Below, piece after piece: positions 7,307 to 15,235 of a stretch of DNA of 21,415 nucleotides. The stretch's first letter is position 1. Every line of letters starts with the position of its first letter. This DNA is from Betaproteobacteria bacterium (GTDB lineage: Bacteria; Pseudomonadota; Gammaproteobacteria; Burkholderiales; SG8-39): contig SCUH01000037.1 of the NCBI GenBank assembly GCA_004298295.1, positions 1 to 21,415 of the forward strand, given 5' to 3'. The notes below the pieces were generated by a model. It saw nothing but the letters and a program-made list of their open reading frames with translations. It had not been told where the DNA came from and made no database searches. The position numbers were made by a program, and so were the translations under genes.

Positions 7307-7836
7307 TCCGCAGCGTGCTCAGGATGGGCGATCCGCGCCTGCTGCAGCGCGCGCAGCCGGTGACGCGCTTCGACACCCAGGAACTGCGCGACCTGCTGCG
7401 CGACATGCGCGACACCATGGCGCATCTCGCCGGTGCCGGGCTGGCGGCGCCGCAAATCGGGGTCGGCCTGCGGGTGGTGATTTTCGGCGTCCGGTCCAAC
7501 CCCCGCTACCCGCAGGCGGAGGAGGTTCCGGATACCGTACTGATCAATCCGCTGATCGAGCCTCTGTCCGGCGAGATCGAAGAAGACTGGGAAGGCTGCC
7601 TGTCGGTACCCGGGTTGCGCGGCTGGGTGCCGCGACCTGCGCGCGTGCGCTATGCGGGCTGCGACGAGCGGGGCCAGCGCTTCGAGCGCATGGTGCAGGG
7701 CTTCCACGCGCGCGTGGTGCAGCACGAGTGCGATCATCTCGAGGGCATCCTCTACCCGATGCGGGTGCGCGATTTCTCGCGCTTCGGCTTCATCGATGCC
7801 CTGTTTCCCGGCGAACCGCTGCCGCTCGAGGAATAG
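7303..7836 (+). CDS. def: Peptide deformylase
   Basis: Peptide deformylase removes the formyl group from the initiator methionine of new proteins. This 177-residue protein has the three defining motifs: GAGLAAPQIG (44-53), EGCLSVPG (97-104) with metal ligand Cys99, and QHECDHLEG (140-148) with ligands His141 and His145 and catalytic Glu142. The ATG overlaps the mtnP stop by four bases (ATGA), which decides the start and implies coupled translation; longer in-frame versions run through mtnP and are not credible. A 10-residue segment after VIFGV (RSNPRYPQAE) is a loop seen in longer deformylases. The usual partner fmt is not adjacent, so this may be a second deformylase rather than the housekeeping copy. 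The gene faces glnD across a hairpin. Confidence 0.95.
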   Translation: MIRSVLRMGDPRLLQRAQPVTRFDTQELRDLLRDMRDTMAHLAGAGLAAPQIGVGLRVVIFGVRSNPRYPQAEEVPDTVLINPLIEPLSGEIEEDWEGCLSVPGLRGWVPRPARVRYAGCDERGQRFERMVQGFHARVVQHECDHLEGILYPMRVRDFSRFGFIDALFPGEPLPLEE

Positions 7837-7860
7837 CGCGCGGCCGCAGGCCGGCGCGCT
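7835..7860. terminator. Hairpin between convergent def and glnD
   Basis: The 23-base gap between the two convergent stop codons forms an inverted repeat: 7835-7845 pairs with 7849-7860, giving 11 base pairs with a three-base loop (GCA) and one bulged G at 7853. It overlaps both stop codons and is nearly symmetrical, so it could slow transcription from either side. No T run follows on either strand, so it is not a classical intrinsic terminator. Confidence 0.4.
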
Positions 7861-10436
7861 CAGACCTGCAGTGCCGCGAGCAGTTCCTGCTCCAGCCTGA
7901 GCACGCTTTTCGCGTCGGCCAGGGCATCGCCCGAGAGCAGGAACACGTCCTCGGCGCGGTCGCCGAGCGTGTTGATCTTGGCGGAATGCACATTGATGCG
8001 GTGGCCCGCCAGCACACGCGCGAGGCCATAGAGCAGACCGGGGCGGTCGGCGGCCACGATCGAGAGCACCTGGTAGGCGCCGCGCTCGTCCGGCCGGATG
8101 TCGACCACGGGCGAGACCGGGTAGTGGCGTACACGCCGCGACAGCCGTCCCGAGCGCGGCGGCGCGAGCGGCGCCTTCGACGCCAGCTCCTCGGCGAGCC
8201 CGTTCTCGATCAGGCTGATGAGATCGCGGTAATGCACGCCGCGCCCCTCGCCGAGCACGAGGAAGGTATCGAGCGCGTAGCCGTGGCGCGTGGTGTGGAT
8301 TTTCGCTTCGACGATGTTGAAGCCGGCGCGCTCGAAGTAGCCGCAGATGCGCGCGAACAGCTGCTCGCGGTCGGGCGCGTAGACCATCACCTGCAGGCCT
8401 TCGCCCATGGGCGCGAGTCGCGCCTTGACCACCGGCGCCGGGGCCTGCACGCGGTAGTGCAGGTTGCGCGTCTGCCAGGCGATCTCCTGCGCGTCGTGGC
8501 GCAGGTAGTACGGCGTATCGAGCTGCGCCCAGAGCGGCTGCTCGACCAGCGGCGAGAGCGCGTACAGCCGCAGCAGCCGTGCTGCTTCAGCCTGTTTCTC
8601 GGCGACCACGGTCTCGGTCTGCGGCAGCTCGCCGGCGAGCACGCGACGCGCGGCGCGAAACAGATCTTCCAGCAGCTTCGCCTTCCAGGCGTTCCAGACC
8701 TTCGGGCTGGTGCCACGCACGTCGGCCACCGTGAGCAGGTAGAGCGCGGTGAGGCGCCGCTCGTCGCCCACGCGGGCGGCGAAGGCGCGCACCACTTCCG
8801 GGTCGTGCACGTCCTGCTTCTGGGCCACCGCCGACAGGCTGAGGTGGTGCTCGACCAGGAACGCCACCAGTTCCGAATCTTCGCGCGCCAGGCCGTGGCG
8901 CCGGCAGAAACGCCGTGCATCGCGCGCGCCGAGCTCGGAGTGGTCGCCGCCGCGGCCCTTGGCAATGTCGTGGAACAGCGCCGCAATGTAGATCAGCCAG
9001 CGCCGCTCGAAGCCGCTCATCAGCTGACTGCACAGCGGGAACTCGTGCGCCAGCTCCGGCATGGTGAAACGGCGCAGATTGCGCAGCACCATCAGGATGT
9101 GCTGGTCCACGGTATAGACGTGGAACAGGTCGTGCTGCATCTGCCCGACGATGCGGCCGAACTCCGGCAGGTAGCGGCCCAGGATGTCGTACTGGTTCAT
9201 GCGCCGCGACTCGTGCACGATGCCGCGCGGCTGCTGCAGGATCGAGAGGAACAGCAGTTGCGCCACCGGATCGCGCCGGAATGCGGCATCGACGCGGGCA
9301 CGCGCGCGCCACAGCGCGCGCAGCGTGGTGGCGGTCATACCGCGCAGCCCGGGATGCTGCTGCAGCAGCAGGAAACTCTCCAGAATGGCGCGCGGGCAGC
9401 GCTCGAACAGCGCTTCGTCCTGCGCCTCGAGCAGCTCGCCGCGCACCTGAAAGCGCTCGTTGAGAGCGCGCGGCGGCGTCGCATCGGGGGGTGCGAGCCG
9501 CGCCGCAAGATTCTGCAGCAGGATCGCATTCAGCTGGGTCACTCCCTTGGCGTTGCGGTAGTAGCGCTGCATCAGACGCTCGCCGGCGCGGCGCGACCCG
9601 GCCGAGCGCAACCCGCACTGCTCGGCGAGCGCGTTCTGGTAATCGAACACGATCCGATCCTCGCGCCGTGCGGCGAGGTAATGCAGCCGGATGCGCAGGT
9701 CCTGCAGCAGGGCCTCGTGGCGCGCCAGCTGCAGCGCCTCGGCGTGCTGCAGCAGTTGCTCCCGCTCGAGGTCGCGCCAGCGCTCGCCGAGGCCGCAGGC
9801 GCGCGCGATCCAGCGGATCACCTGCAGATCACGCAGCCCGCCGGGCGCCTCCTTCAGGTTGGGCTCGAGCGAGTAGGGCGTGTCCTGGTGCTTGGCATGC
9901 CGCTGCTCCTGCTCGAGCTGCTTCGCCCTGAGGAACGCGCCCGGATCGCGCATCCGCGCGACCGCCGCCGCCAGGTGCCGATAGAGCGCCGCGCTGCCCG
10001 CCAGTCGGCGCGCCTCGAGCAGCGCAGTCTCCACGGTGACGTCGGCGCGCGCCGACTCGACACAGGACTCGACCGTGCGCACGCTGTGCCCGGCCTCGAT
10101 GCCGATGTCCCACAGCAGGCCGATCAGTTTCGCCAGCCGCTCGTGCTCCTGCGGACTCGGGTCGCGCGCGAGCAGCACCAGCAGATCGACGTCTGAATGC
10201 GGAAACAACTCGCCGCGGCCGTAGCCGCCGGTGGCCACCAGCGCGCCGCCCCGGACCGGCGCGAGCGCACGCCAGACCTCCACCAGCACGCGGTCGATCA
10301 ACCGGGCGTGCTGGTGCAGCAGACGTCCCGGCGACATCCCCACGGCATAGGCTTCACGCAGCGTGTGCCGTCCGTCGCGCAGTCGCGCGCGCCAGCGCTC
10401 CGCCATCGAGTCCACGGCCTGCGCCAGCGCGCTCAC
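7860..10436 (-). CDS. glnD: Bifunctional PII uridylyltransferase/uridylyl-removing enzyme
   Basis: GlnD senses glutamine and adds or removes UMP on PII proteins, controlling glutamine synthetase and nitrogen regulation. The 858-residue protein shows the full domain order: nucleotidyltransferase with GGYGRGELFPHSDVDLLVLL (70-89; Asp82 and Asp84 as metal ligands), the GlnD-specific helical linker, an HD hydrolase domain with ALFHDIAKGRGGDHSELG (His489, Asp490) and two C-terminal ACT domains (MVYAPDREQLFARICGYF, and LSIVAADRPGLLYGLARVL near the end). All active-site residues I could check are present. The start is a GTG at 10436; an in-frame ATG 10 codons later is the alternative. It lies 15 bases downstream of map on the minus strand, so the two are probably co-transcribed. 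Confidence 0.96.
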   Translation of the reverse strand: MSALAQAVDSMAERWRARLRDGRHTLREAYAVGMSPGRLLHQHARLIDRVLVEVWRALAPVRGGALVATGGYGRGELFPHSDVDLLVLLARDPSPQEHERLAKLIGLLWDIGIEAGHSVRTVESCVESARADVTVETALLEARRLAGSAALYRHLAAAVARMRDPGAFLRAKQLEQEQRHAKHQDTPYSLEPNLKEAPGGLRDLQVIRWIARACGLGERWRDLEREQLLQHAEALQLARHEALLQDLRIRLHYLAARREDRIVFDYQNALAEQCGLRSAGSRRAGERLMQRYYRNAKGVTQLNAILLQNLAARLAPPDATPPRALNERFQVRGELLEAQDEALFERCPRAILESFLLLQQHPGLRGMTATTLRALWRARARVDAAFRRDPVAQLLFLSILQQPRGIVHESRRMNQYDILGRYLPEFGRIVGQMQHDLFHVYTVDQHILMVLRNLRRFTMPELAHEFPLCSQLMSGFERRWLIYIAALFHDIAKGRGGDHSELGARDARRFCRRHGLAREDSELVAFLVEHHLSLSAVAQKQDVHDPEVVRAFAARVGDERRLTALYLLTVADVRGTSPKVWNAWKAKLLEDLFRAARRVLAGELPQTETVVAEKQAEAARLLRLYALSPLVEQPLWAQLDTPYYLRHDAQEIAWQTRNLHYRVQAPAPVVKARLAPMGEGLQVMVYAPDREQLFARICGYFERAGFNIVEAKIHTTRHGYALDTFLVLGEGRGVHYRDLISLIENGLAEELASKAPLAPPRSGRLSRRVRHYPVSPVVDIRPDERGAYQVLSIVAADRPGLLYGLARVLAGHRINVHSAKINTLGDRAEDVFLLSGDALADAKSVLRLEQELLAALQV

Positions 10437-10451
10437 CGTCGCGCCACCCGC

Positions 10452-11252
10452 CTAGGGGACAAATGCCGGCGGCGGCGGCGTCCCGGCCGAGAGCGTCATC
10501 ACCTCGAAGCCGCTGCCGCTGACGAGCACGGTGTGCTCCCATTGCGCCGACAGGCTGTGGTCCTTGGTCACGATGGTCCAGCCGTCGGCGAGCTCGCGGA
10601 TCGGTGCCTTGCCGGCATTGATCATGGGCTCGATGGTGAAGGTCATGCCGGGCTCGAGCACCATGCCGATGCCCGGCCGGCCGTAATGCAGCACCTGCGG
10701 CTCCTCGTGGAACTTGCGCCCGATGCCGTGGCCGCAGAATTCCCGCACCACCGAGTAGCCGTGGCTTTCGGCGCATTGCTGGATGGCGGCACCGATGTCG
10801 CCGAGGTGCGTGCCGGGGCGCACCTGGGCGATGCCGCGCCACATGCACTCGTACGTGACTTCGATCAGGCGGCGTGCCTGGATGCTCGGTTCGCCGACGA
10901 AGAACATGCGGCTGCTATCGCCGTGGTAGCCGTCCTTGATCACGGTGACGTCGACGTTGACGATGTCGCCCGGCTTGAGCACGCGGTCGCCGGGAATGCC
11001 ATGGCACACCTGATGGTTGACCGAGGTGCAGATCGACTTGGGGAACGGCTTGTAGCCGGGCGGCGCGTAATTGAGCGGCGCGGGGATCGTGCCCTGCACG
11101 CCGACCATGTAATCGTGGCAGAGATCATTCAGGCGGCCCGTCGTCACGCCGGGGCGGATGTGCGGCGCGACGTAGTCGAGCACCTCCGCCGCGAGTCGAC
11201 CGGCCACGCGCATGCGGGTGATTTCTTCGTCCGTCTTCAGGCTGACCGGCAT
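10452..11252 (-). CDS. map: Methionine aminopeptidase, type I
   Basis: Map removes the N-terminal methionine from new proteins after deformylation. The 266-residue protein has all five metal ligands of the pita-bread fold: Asp101 (NVDVTV), Asp112 (GDSSRMF), His175 (GHGIGRKFHEEP), Glu208 (FTIEPM) and Glu239 (QWEHTV), plus the substrate His84 in CHGIPGD. The ATG at 11252 begins MPVSLKTDEEI, matching usual family starts. An upstream in-frame ATG at 11357 would run through the rpsB promoter and leader and is rejected. The gene diverges from rpsB, as in many proteobacteria, and leads into glnD. No strong ribosome binding site is seen. Both def and map, which act in sequence on N-termini, are in this window but not in one operon. 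Confidence 0.96.
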   Translation of the reverse strand: MPVSLKTDEEITRMRVAGRLAAEVLDYVAPHIRPGVTTGRLNDLCHDYMVGVQGTIPAPLNYAPPGYKPFPKSICTSVNHQVCHGIPGDRVLKPGDIVNVDVTVIKDGYHGDSSRMFFVGEPSIQARRLIEVTYECMWRGIAQVRPGTHLGDIGAAIQQCAESHGYSVVREFCGHGIGRKFHEEPQVLHYGRPGIGMVLEPGMTFTIEPMINAGKAPIRELADGWTIVTKDHSLSAQWEHTVLVSGSGFEVMTLSAGTPPPPAFVP

Positions 11253-11274
11253 CAGGGCTGGGGAAAAAACGCTG

Positions 11275-11280
11275 ATTATG
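11275..11280 (-). promoter_or_regulatory. Possible -10 box for map-glnD
   Basis: On the minus strand this reads CATAAT, one mismatch from the sigma-70 -10 consensus, 22 bases upstream of the map start. No good -35 element is seen at the usual distance. It overlaps the proposed rpsB -10 region on the other strand. The support is position and AT-richness only. Confidence 0.25.
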
Positions 11281-11287
11281 CTAGAAT
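11279..11287 (+). promoter_or_regulatory. Extended -10 promoter for rpsB
   Basis: TGCTAGAAT is an extended -10 element (TG, one base, then TAGAAT, five of six matches to TATAAT), followed by a T run. It lies in the only AT-rich stretch of the divergent map-rpsB region. No convincing -35 hexamer is found 16-18 bases upstream, which extended -10 promoters can tolerate. Transcription would begin near 11294, giving a leader of about 119 bases. Confidence 0.5.
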
Positions 11288-11293
11288 TTTTGG

Positions 11294-11412
11294 CTGATCC
11301 GACGGATTTCCGCCGGGTCAAATTCCCGCCCGGCCGGCAAGGGTGTTCCCGCTTCACGCGGGGATCGTTGGTAGGCCGGTGCGGTTGTGATCAACCCTGC
11401 ACAGGAGCTTAC
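11294..11412 (+). promoter_or_regulatory. Structured rpsB leader, candidate S2 autoregulatory RNA
   Basis: Three hairpins can be drawn. 11296-11305 pairs with 11310-11319 (ten pairs including one G-U and one A-C mismatch, loop ATTT). 11346-11352 pairs with 11358-11364 (loop TTCAC). 11383-11387 pairs with 11392-11396 (loop TGAT), just before the ribosome binding site CAGGAG at 11402-11407. In addition CCGGCC at 11330-11335 can pair with GGCCGG at 11374-11379, enclosing the middle hairpin. In gammaproteobacteria, S2 represses its own operon through a conserved rpsB leader; whether this is the counterpart is inference. Confidence 0.4.
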
Positions 11413-12159
11413 ATGTCCGTCACGATGCGTCAAATGCTGGAGGCCGGGGTCCACTTTGGCCACCAGACGCGGTACTGGAATCCGAAGATGGCGCCGTTCA
11501 TCTTCGGCCACCGCAACCGGATCCACATCATCAACCTGGAACGCACGCTCGCGCTGTACCAGGACGCGACCAAGTTCGTGCGCCAGCTCTCGGCCAACCG
11601 GGGCGCGGTGCTGTTCGTCGGCACCAAGCGCCAGGCGCGCGAGATCATCCGCGAGGAAGCGCAGCGCTGCACCATGCCCTACGTCGACCACCGCTGGCTC
11701 GGCGGCATGCTGACCAACTTCAAGACCGTCAAGCAGTCGATCAAACGCCTGAAGGAAATGGAGCAGATGGCGCAGGATGGCACCCTCGAGCGCCTGTCCA
11801 AGAAAGAGGCGCTCGGCATCCAGCGCGACATGGACAAGCTGATGCGTTCGCTCGGCGGCATCAAGGAGCTCAACGGCTTGCCGGATGCACTGTTCGTGAT
11901 CGACGTCGGCTACCAGAAGGGCGCCATCGCCGAGGCCAACAAGCTCGGCATCCCGGTGGTCGGCGTCGTCGACACCAACCACTCTCCGGAAGGCATCGAT
12001 TACGTCATCCCGGGCAACGACGACTCGAGCCGCGCCATCCGGCTGTATGCGCGCGGCATTGCCGACGCGGTGCTCGAGGGCCGCAACCAGGCGGTCGAGG
12101 AAGTGGTGACGGCCTCGCGCGACGAGTTCGTCGAAGTCGAGGCGGAAGGCGGAGCCTGA
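11413..12159 (+). CDS. rpsB: 30S ribosomal protein S2
   Basis: S2 binds the back of the 30S subunit between head and body and is needed to recruit S1. The 248-residue product has the usual length and highly conserved blocks: MRQMLEAGVHFGHQTRYWNP at the start, FIFGHRNRIHIINLERT, RWLGGMLTNFKT and PVVGVVDTNHSPEGIDYVIP. The ATG at 11413 follows a good CAGGAG at 11402-11407 with five bases between; longer in-frame versions would consume the leader. It is the first gene of the ten-gene run that continues to the window end and is separated from tsf by a terminator-like hairpin. Confidence 0.98.
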   Translation: MSVTMRQMLEAGVHFGHQTRYWNPKMAPFIFGHRNRIHIINLERTLALYQDATKFVRQLSANRGAVLFVGTKRQAREIIREEAQRCTMPYVDHRWLGGMLTNFKTVKQSIKRLKEMEQMAQDGTLERLSKKEALGIQRDMDKLMRSLGGIKELNGLPDALFVIDVGYQKGAIAEANKLGIPVVGVVDTNHSPEGIDYVIPGNDDSSRAIRLYARGIADAVLEGRNQAVEEVVTASRDEFVEVEAEGGA

Positions 12160-12180
12160 GGCCCGCCACGGCGCGACGCA

Positions 12181-12202
12181 GGGGCCGAAGGCCCCTTTTT
12201 TT
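12181..12202 (+). terminator. Intrinsic terminator/attenuator between rpsB and tsf
   Basis: GGGGCC at 12181-12186, a GAA loop, GGCCCC at 12190-12195 and then seven T residues at 12196-12202 form a compact intrinsic terminator. The tsf gene starts 33 bases later without an obvious new promoter, so partial read-through is likely. This would let S2 be made in excess over, or independently of, the downstream genes. Confidence 0.8.
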
Positions 12203-12235
12203 CAGCCTCAGGGACAGCGAAGGAGCGACAACAGC

Positions 12236-13114
12236 ATGGCGGAGATCACAGCCAGCCTGGTCAAGGAACTGCGCGAGATGACCGGGCTCGGAATGATGGA
12301 ATGCAAGAAGGCGCTGGCTGAGTCCGATGGCGACCTCCAGAAGGCGGAAGAGTTCCTGCGCATCCGCAGCGGCGCCAAGGCGAGCAAGGCGGCCGGGCGC
12401 ATCGCATCCGAGGGCGTGATCGGCGCGTGGCTGGCACCCGACGCGCGCACGGGCGCGCTGGTCGAAATCAATTGCGAGACCGATTTCGTGGCGAAGAACG
12501 CCGATTTCGTCGCCTTCGCGCGCCGCCTCGCCGAGATGGTCGCAACCGCGAACCCGGCCGACGCTGCGGCGCTCGGCGCGCTGCCGATGGACGGCACCAC
12601 GGTCGAGGTGCGCCGCCAGGCGCTGGTGCAGAAGATCGGCGAGAACATCTCGATCCGCCGCCTGGAGCGCCTGCACACGGCCGCCCGGCTGGCGCTGTAC
12701 CTGCACGGCACCCGCATCGGCGTGCTGGTCGAATACGAGGGCGCCGAGGAGGCCGGCAAGGACCTTGCGATGCACATCGCCTTCGCCAAGCCGGCGTATC
12801 TGAACCGCGGCGACGTGCCCGCGGCGATGCTCGCCCGCGAGCGCGAGATCCTGCAGGCGCGCGCCAGGGAATCCGGCAAGCCGCCCGAGATCGTGGCGAA
12901 GATGGTGGAGGGCGGGCTCAACAAGTTCCTCGGCGAGATCACGCTGCTCGGCCAGGCGTTCGTCAGGGACGACAAGCAGACGGTGGACAAGATGCTCGCC
13001 GCCAAGCAATCGCGGGTGCTTGGCTACCGCTTTCTGGTGGTGGGCGAGGGCCTGGCGCGGAAATCGTCCGACTTCGCGGCCGAGGTCGCGGCGGCGGCGG
13101 GCGCGGGGCGCTAG
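12236..13114 (+). CDS. tsf: Translation elongation factor Ts
   Basis: EF-Ts is the GDP/GTP exchange factor for EF-Tu. The 292-residue length is typical of the bacterial protein. It begins with the UBA-like domain (ITASLVKELREMTGLGMMEC, followed by KKAL), then the core with the EF-Tu contact motif NCETDFVAKNADF near residues 79-91, and ends with the C-terminal module containing LLGQAFVRDD. The start has GAAGGAG ten bases upstream. The gene follows rpsB through a terminator-like hairpin and leads to pyrH with a 23-base gap. No oddities were seen in the sequence. Confidence 0.98.
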   Translation: MAEITASLVKELREMTGLGMMECKKALAESDGDLQKAEEFLRIRSGAKASKAAGRIASEGVIGAWLAPDARTGALVEINCETDFVAKNADFVAFARRLAEMVATANPADAAALGALPMDGTTVEVRRQALVQKIGENISIRRLERLHTAARLALYLHGTRIGVLVEYEGAEEAGKDLAMHIAFAKPAYLNRGDVPAAMLAREREILQARARESGKPPEIVAKMVEGGLNKFLGEITLLGQAFVRDDKQTVDKMLAAKQSRVLGYRFLVVGEGLARKSSDFAAEVAAAAGAGR

Positions 13115-13126
13115 GGCGCGGCGGGC

Positions 13127-13131
13127 GGAGG
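13127..13131 (+). promoter_or_regulatory. Ribosome binding site that fixes the TTG start of pyrH
   Basis: GGAGG is a strong Shine-Dalgarno sequence in the short tsf-pyrH gap, six bases before TTG at 13138. There is no in-frame ATG nearby that keeps the conserved pyrH N-terminus, so this site supports TTG initiation. Confidence 0.75.
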
Positions 13132-13137
13132 CGGGCC

Positions 13138-13851
13138 TTGCAGCCGAAATACAAGCGCATCCTGCTCAAGCTTTCCGGCGAGGCGCTGATGGGCGGCGAC
13201 GCCTACGGCATCAATCGCCGCACCATCGAGGGCATCGTCGCCGAGGTCGCGGCGGTGGCGCGCCTCGGCGTGGAGACCGGCGTTGTCATCGGCGGCGGCA
13301 ACATCTTCCGCGGCGTCGCGCCGGGCGCCGCGGGCATGGATCGCGCCACCGCCGACTACATGGGCATGCTCGCCACGGTCATGAACGCGCTGGCGCTGCA
13401 GGACGCCATGCGTCACGCCGGCGTGGTGGCGCGGGTACAGTCCGCGCTCAACATCGAACAGGTGGTGGAGCCCTACATTCGCGGCAAGGCGATCCGCTAC
13501 CTGGAGGAGGGCAAGATCGTGATCTTCGCCGCCGGCACCGGAAACCCGTTCTTCACCACCGACACCGCGGCGGCGTTGCGCGGCAGCGAGATCGGCGCCG
13601 AGATCGTGATCAAGGCCACCAAGGTAGATGGCGTGTACACTGCGGACCCGATGCGCGATCCTGCGGCACAGCGCTACCGGCGCCTGAGCTTCGACGAGGC
13701 CATCGGCCGCCACCTCAAGGTGATGGACGCGACGGCGCTCACCTTGTGCCGCGACCAGAAGCTGCCCGTCAACGTGTTCAATATCTTCAAGCCGGGGGCC
13801 CTGATGCGCGTCGTGGCGGGCGAAGACGAGGGCACGCTGGTGCACATCTAG
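13138..13851 (+). CDS. pyrH: UMP kinase
   Basis: PyrH phosphorylates UMP to UDP, feeding pyrimidine nucleotide and UDP-sugar synthesis; it is a hexamer of the amino-acid kinase fold. The 237-residue product begins MQPKYKRILLKLSGEALMGG from a TTG codon, matching the family N-terminus. It continues with VVIGGGNIFRG (GTP/UMP loop), the acceptor region with MGMLATVMNALALQDAM, AGTGNPFFTTDTAAALR, and KATKVDGVYTADPM. The TTG is preferred because a GGAGG lies six bases upstream and the next in-frame ATG falls inside the first conserved block. It follows tsf and precedes frr, the standard order. Confidence 0.97.
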   Translation: MQPKYKRILLKLSGEALMGGDAYGINRRTIEGIVAEVAAVARLGVETGVVIGGGNIFRGVAPGAAGMDRATADYMGMLATVMNALALQDAMRHAGVVARVQSALNIEQVVEPYIRGKAIRYLEEGKIVIFAAGTGNPFFTTDTAAALRGSEIGAEIVIKATKVDGVYTADPMRDPAAQRYRRLSFDEAIGRHLKVMDATALTLCRDQKLPVNVFNIFKPGALMRVVAGEDEGTLVHI

Positions 13852-13865
13852 GGGAAAAGCGCGTG

Positions 13866-14426
13866 ATGAACCTTGCCGAACTCAAGAAGAACACCGACCA
13901 GAAGATGAACAAGACAATGGACGCCTTCAAGGCGGACCTCGCCAAGGTGCGCACCGGACGCGCCCACACCGGGCTGCTCGACCATGTCCTGGCGGACTAC
14001 TACGGCACGCCGACGCCGCTCAACCAGATCGCCAAGATCACGCTGCTCGACGCGCGCACGATCGCGGTGACGCCGTTCGAGAAGAAGATGGCGCAGGCGA
14101 TCGAGAAGGCGATTCGCAGCTCCGACCTCGGTCTCAACCCGGCGGCCACGGGCGACGTGATCCGGGTGCCGATGCCGGCGCTCACCGAAGAGCGCCGCAA
14201 GGAGCTGATCAAGGTGGTGCGCCACGAGGCCGAGAACGCGCGCATCGCGATCCGCAATCTGCGCCGCGACGCCAACCACCATCTCAAGGAGGCCCTGAAG
14301 AACAAGGAGGTCTCCGAGAACGACGAGCGGCGCGCGCAGGACGAGGTGCAGAAGCTGACCGACCAGCACATCGTCGGCATCGACAAGCTGCTGCAGCAGA
14401 AAGAAGCGGAGCTGATGGCGGTATGA
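13866..14426 (+). CDS. frr: Ribosome recycling factor
   Basis: RRF, with EF-G, splits the post-termination ribosome. The product has 186 residues, the standard size. The helical domain I carries KMDAF-type sequence (KTMDAFKADLAKVRTGRAHT) and ends with DERRAQDEVQKLTDQHI; the small domain II contains YYGTPTPLNQIAKITLLDAR and TPFEKKMAQAIEKAI. The family C-terminal signature RRDANHHLKEALKNKEVSEN is present. The ATG at 13866 is chosen; a GTG immediately before it (13863) would add one residue. A purine-rich AGGGGAAAAG lies upstream, overlapping the pyrH stop. The gap from pyrH is 14 bases. Confidence 0.98.
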   Translation: MNLAELKKNTDQKMNKTMDAFKADLAKVRTGRAHTGLLDHVLADYYGTPTPLNQIAKITLLDARTIAVTPFEKKMAQAIEKAIRSSDLGLNPAATGDVIRVPMPALTEERRKELIKVVRHEAENARIAIRNLRRDANHHLKEALKNKEVSENDERRAQDEVQKLTDQHIVGIDKLLQQKEAELMAV

Positions 14427-14436
14427 GGCGCGCGGC

Positions 14437-15231
14437 ATGACGCACGCCAGCTCGACGCAGACGATCCCGCAACCGGGCGAGGTGCCGCGTCACGTCGCCA
14501 TCATCATGGACGGCAACGGCCGCTGGGCGCATCAGCGCGGCTTGCCGCGCTTTGCCGGCCACCAGCGCGGCGTCGAGGCCGTGCGCCGCATCGTGCGCGC
14601 CTGCAGCGACCGCGGTGTCGGCTACCTCACCCTGTTCGCCTTCAGCTCGGAGAACTGGCGCCGGCCGGCGGAGGAAGTCGCGCTGCTGATGCAGCTGTTC
14701 ATCGCCGCGCTCACCAACGAGGTCCGCAAGCTCCACCGCAACCGAGTGCGGCTGCGCGTGATCGGCGACATCACGCGCTTCGACGCCAAGATCCAGGCGC
14801 TGATCGCCTCCGGCGAGCAGCTCACCGCGGCCAACACCGCGCTCACCCTGACCGTCGCAGCCAATTATGGCGGCCGTTGGGACATCCTGCAGGCGCTGGC
14901 GCGGCTGTGCCGCGAGCAACCCGGCGCCGCGGCCGCGGGCCTGCAGGAGACGCAGCTCGCGCCCTACCTGTCGATGGCCTATGCGCCGGAGCCGGACCTG
15001 TTCATCCGCACCGGCGGCGAGCAGCGCGTCAGCAATTTCCTGCTCTGGCACATGGCCTACACGGAGCTCTATTTCACCGACCGGCTCTGGCCCGATTTCG
15101 ACGCCGAGGCGCTCGAGGCCGCGTTCGCCTGGTATCGCGGTCGCGAGCGGCGTTTCGGGCGCACCAGCGAGCAGCTCGAGGCCGCCGTGCGCACCCCCGA
15201 GCAGGTGGCGCAGGCGGCCGGCCGCGGCTGA
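14437..15231 (+). CDS. uppS: Undecaprenyl diphosphate synthase
   Basis: UppS adds eight isopentenyl units in cis to farnesyl diphosphate, making the C55 lipid carrier for peptidoglycan and O-antigen. The 264-residue product has HVAIIMDGNGRWAHQRGLPR with catalytic Asp25, GVGYLTLFAFSSENWRRP, LTLTVAANYGGRWDI, and the IPP-binding end DLFIRTGGEQRVSNFLLW followed by the YTELYFTDRLWPDF block. It starts ten bases after frr and ends four bases before the proposed cdsA start. Together with dxr, two genes on, it links isoprenoid precursor supply to cell wall carrier synthesis. The first 17 residues are a variable leader found in many homologues. Confidence 0.97.
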   Translation: MTHASSTQTIPQPGEVPRHVAIIMDGNGRWAHQRGLPRFAGHQRGVEAVRRIVRACSDRGVGYLTLFAFSSENWRRPAEEVALLMQLFIAALTNEVRKLHRNRVRLRVIGDITRFDAKIQALIASGEQLTAANTALTLTVAANYGGRWDILQALARLCREQPGAAAAGLQETQLAPYLSMAYAPEPDLFIRTGGEQRVSNFLLWHMAYTELYFTDRLWPDFDAEALEAAFAWYRGRERRFGRTSEQLEAAVRTPEQVAQAAGRG

Positions 15232-15235
15232 GCCC

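Noticed and set aside
7284..10196. Long plus-strand open frame (970 codons) opposite glnD
   Set aside because: glnD on the minus strand has every expected domain and catalytic residue; the plus frame is rich in His, Arg, Gln and Ala, as expected from a shadow frame.
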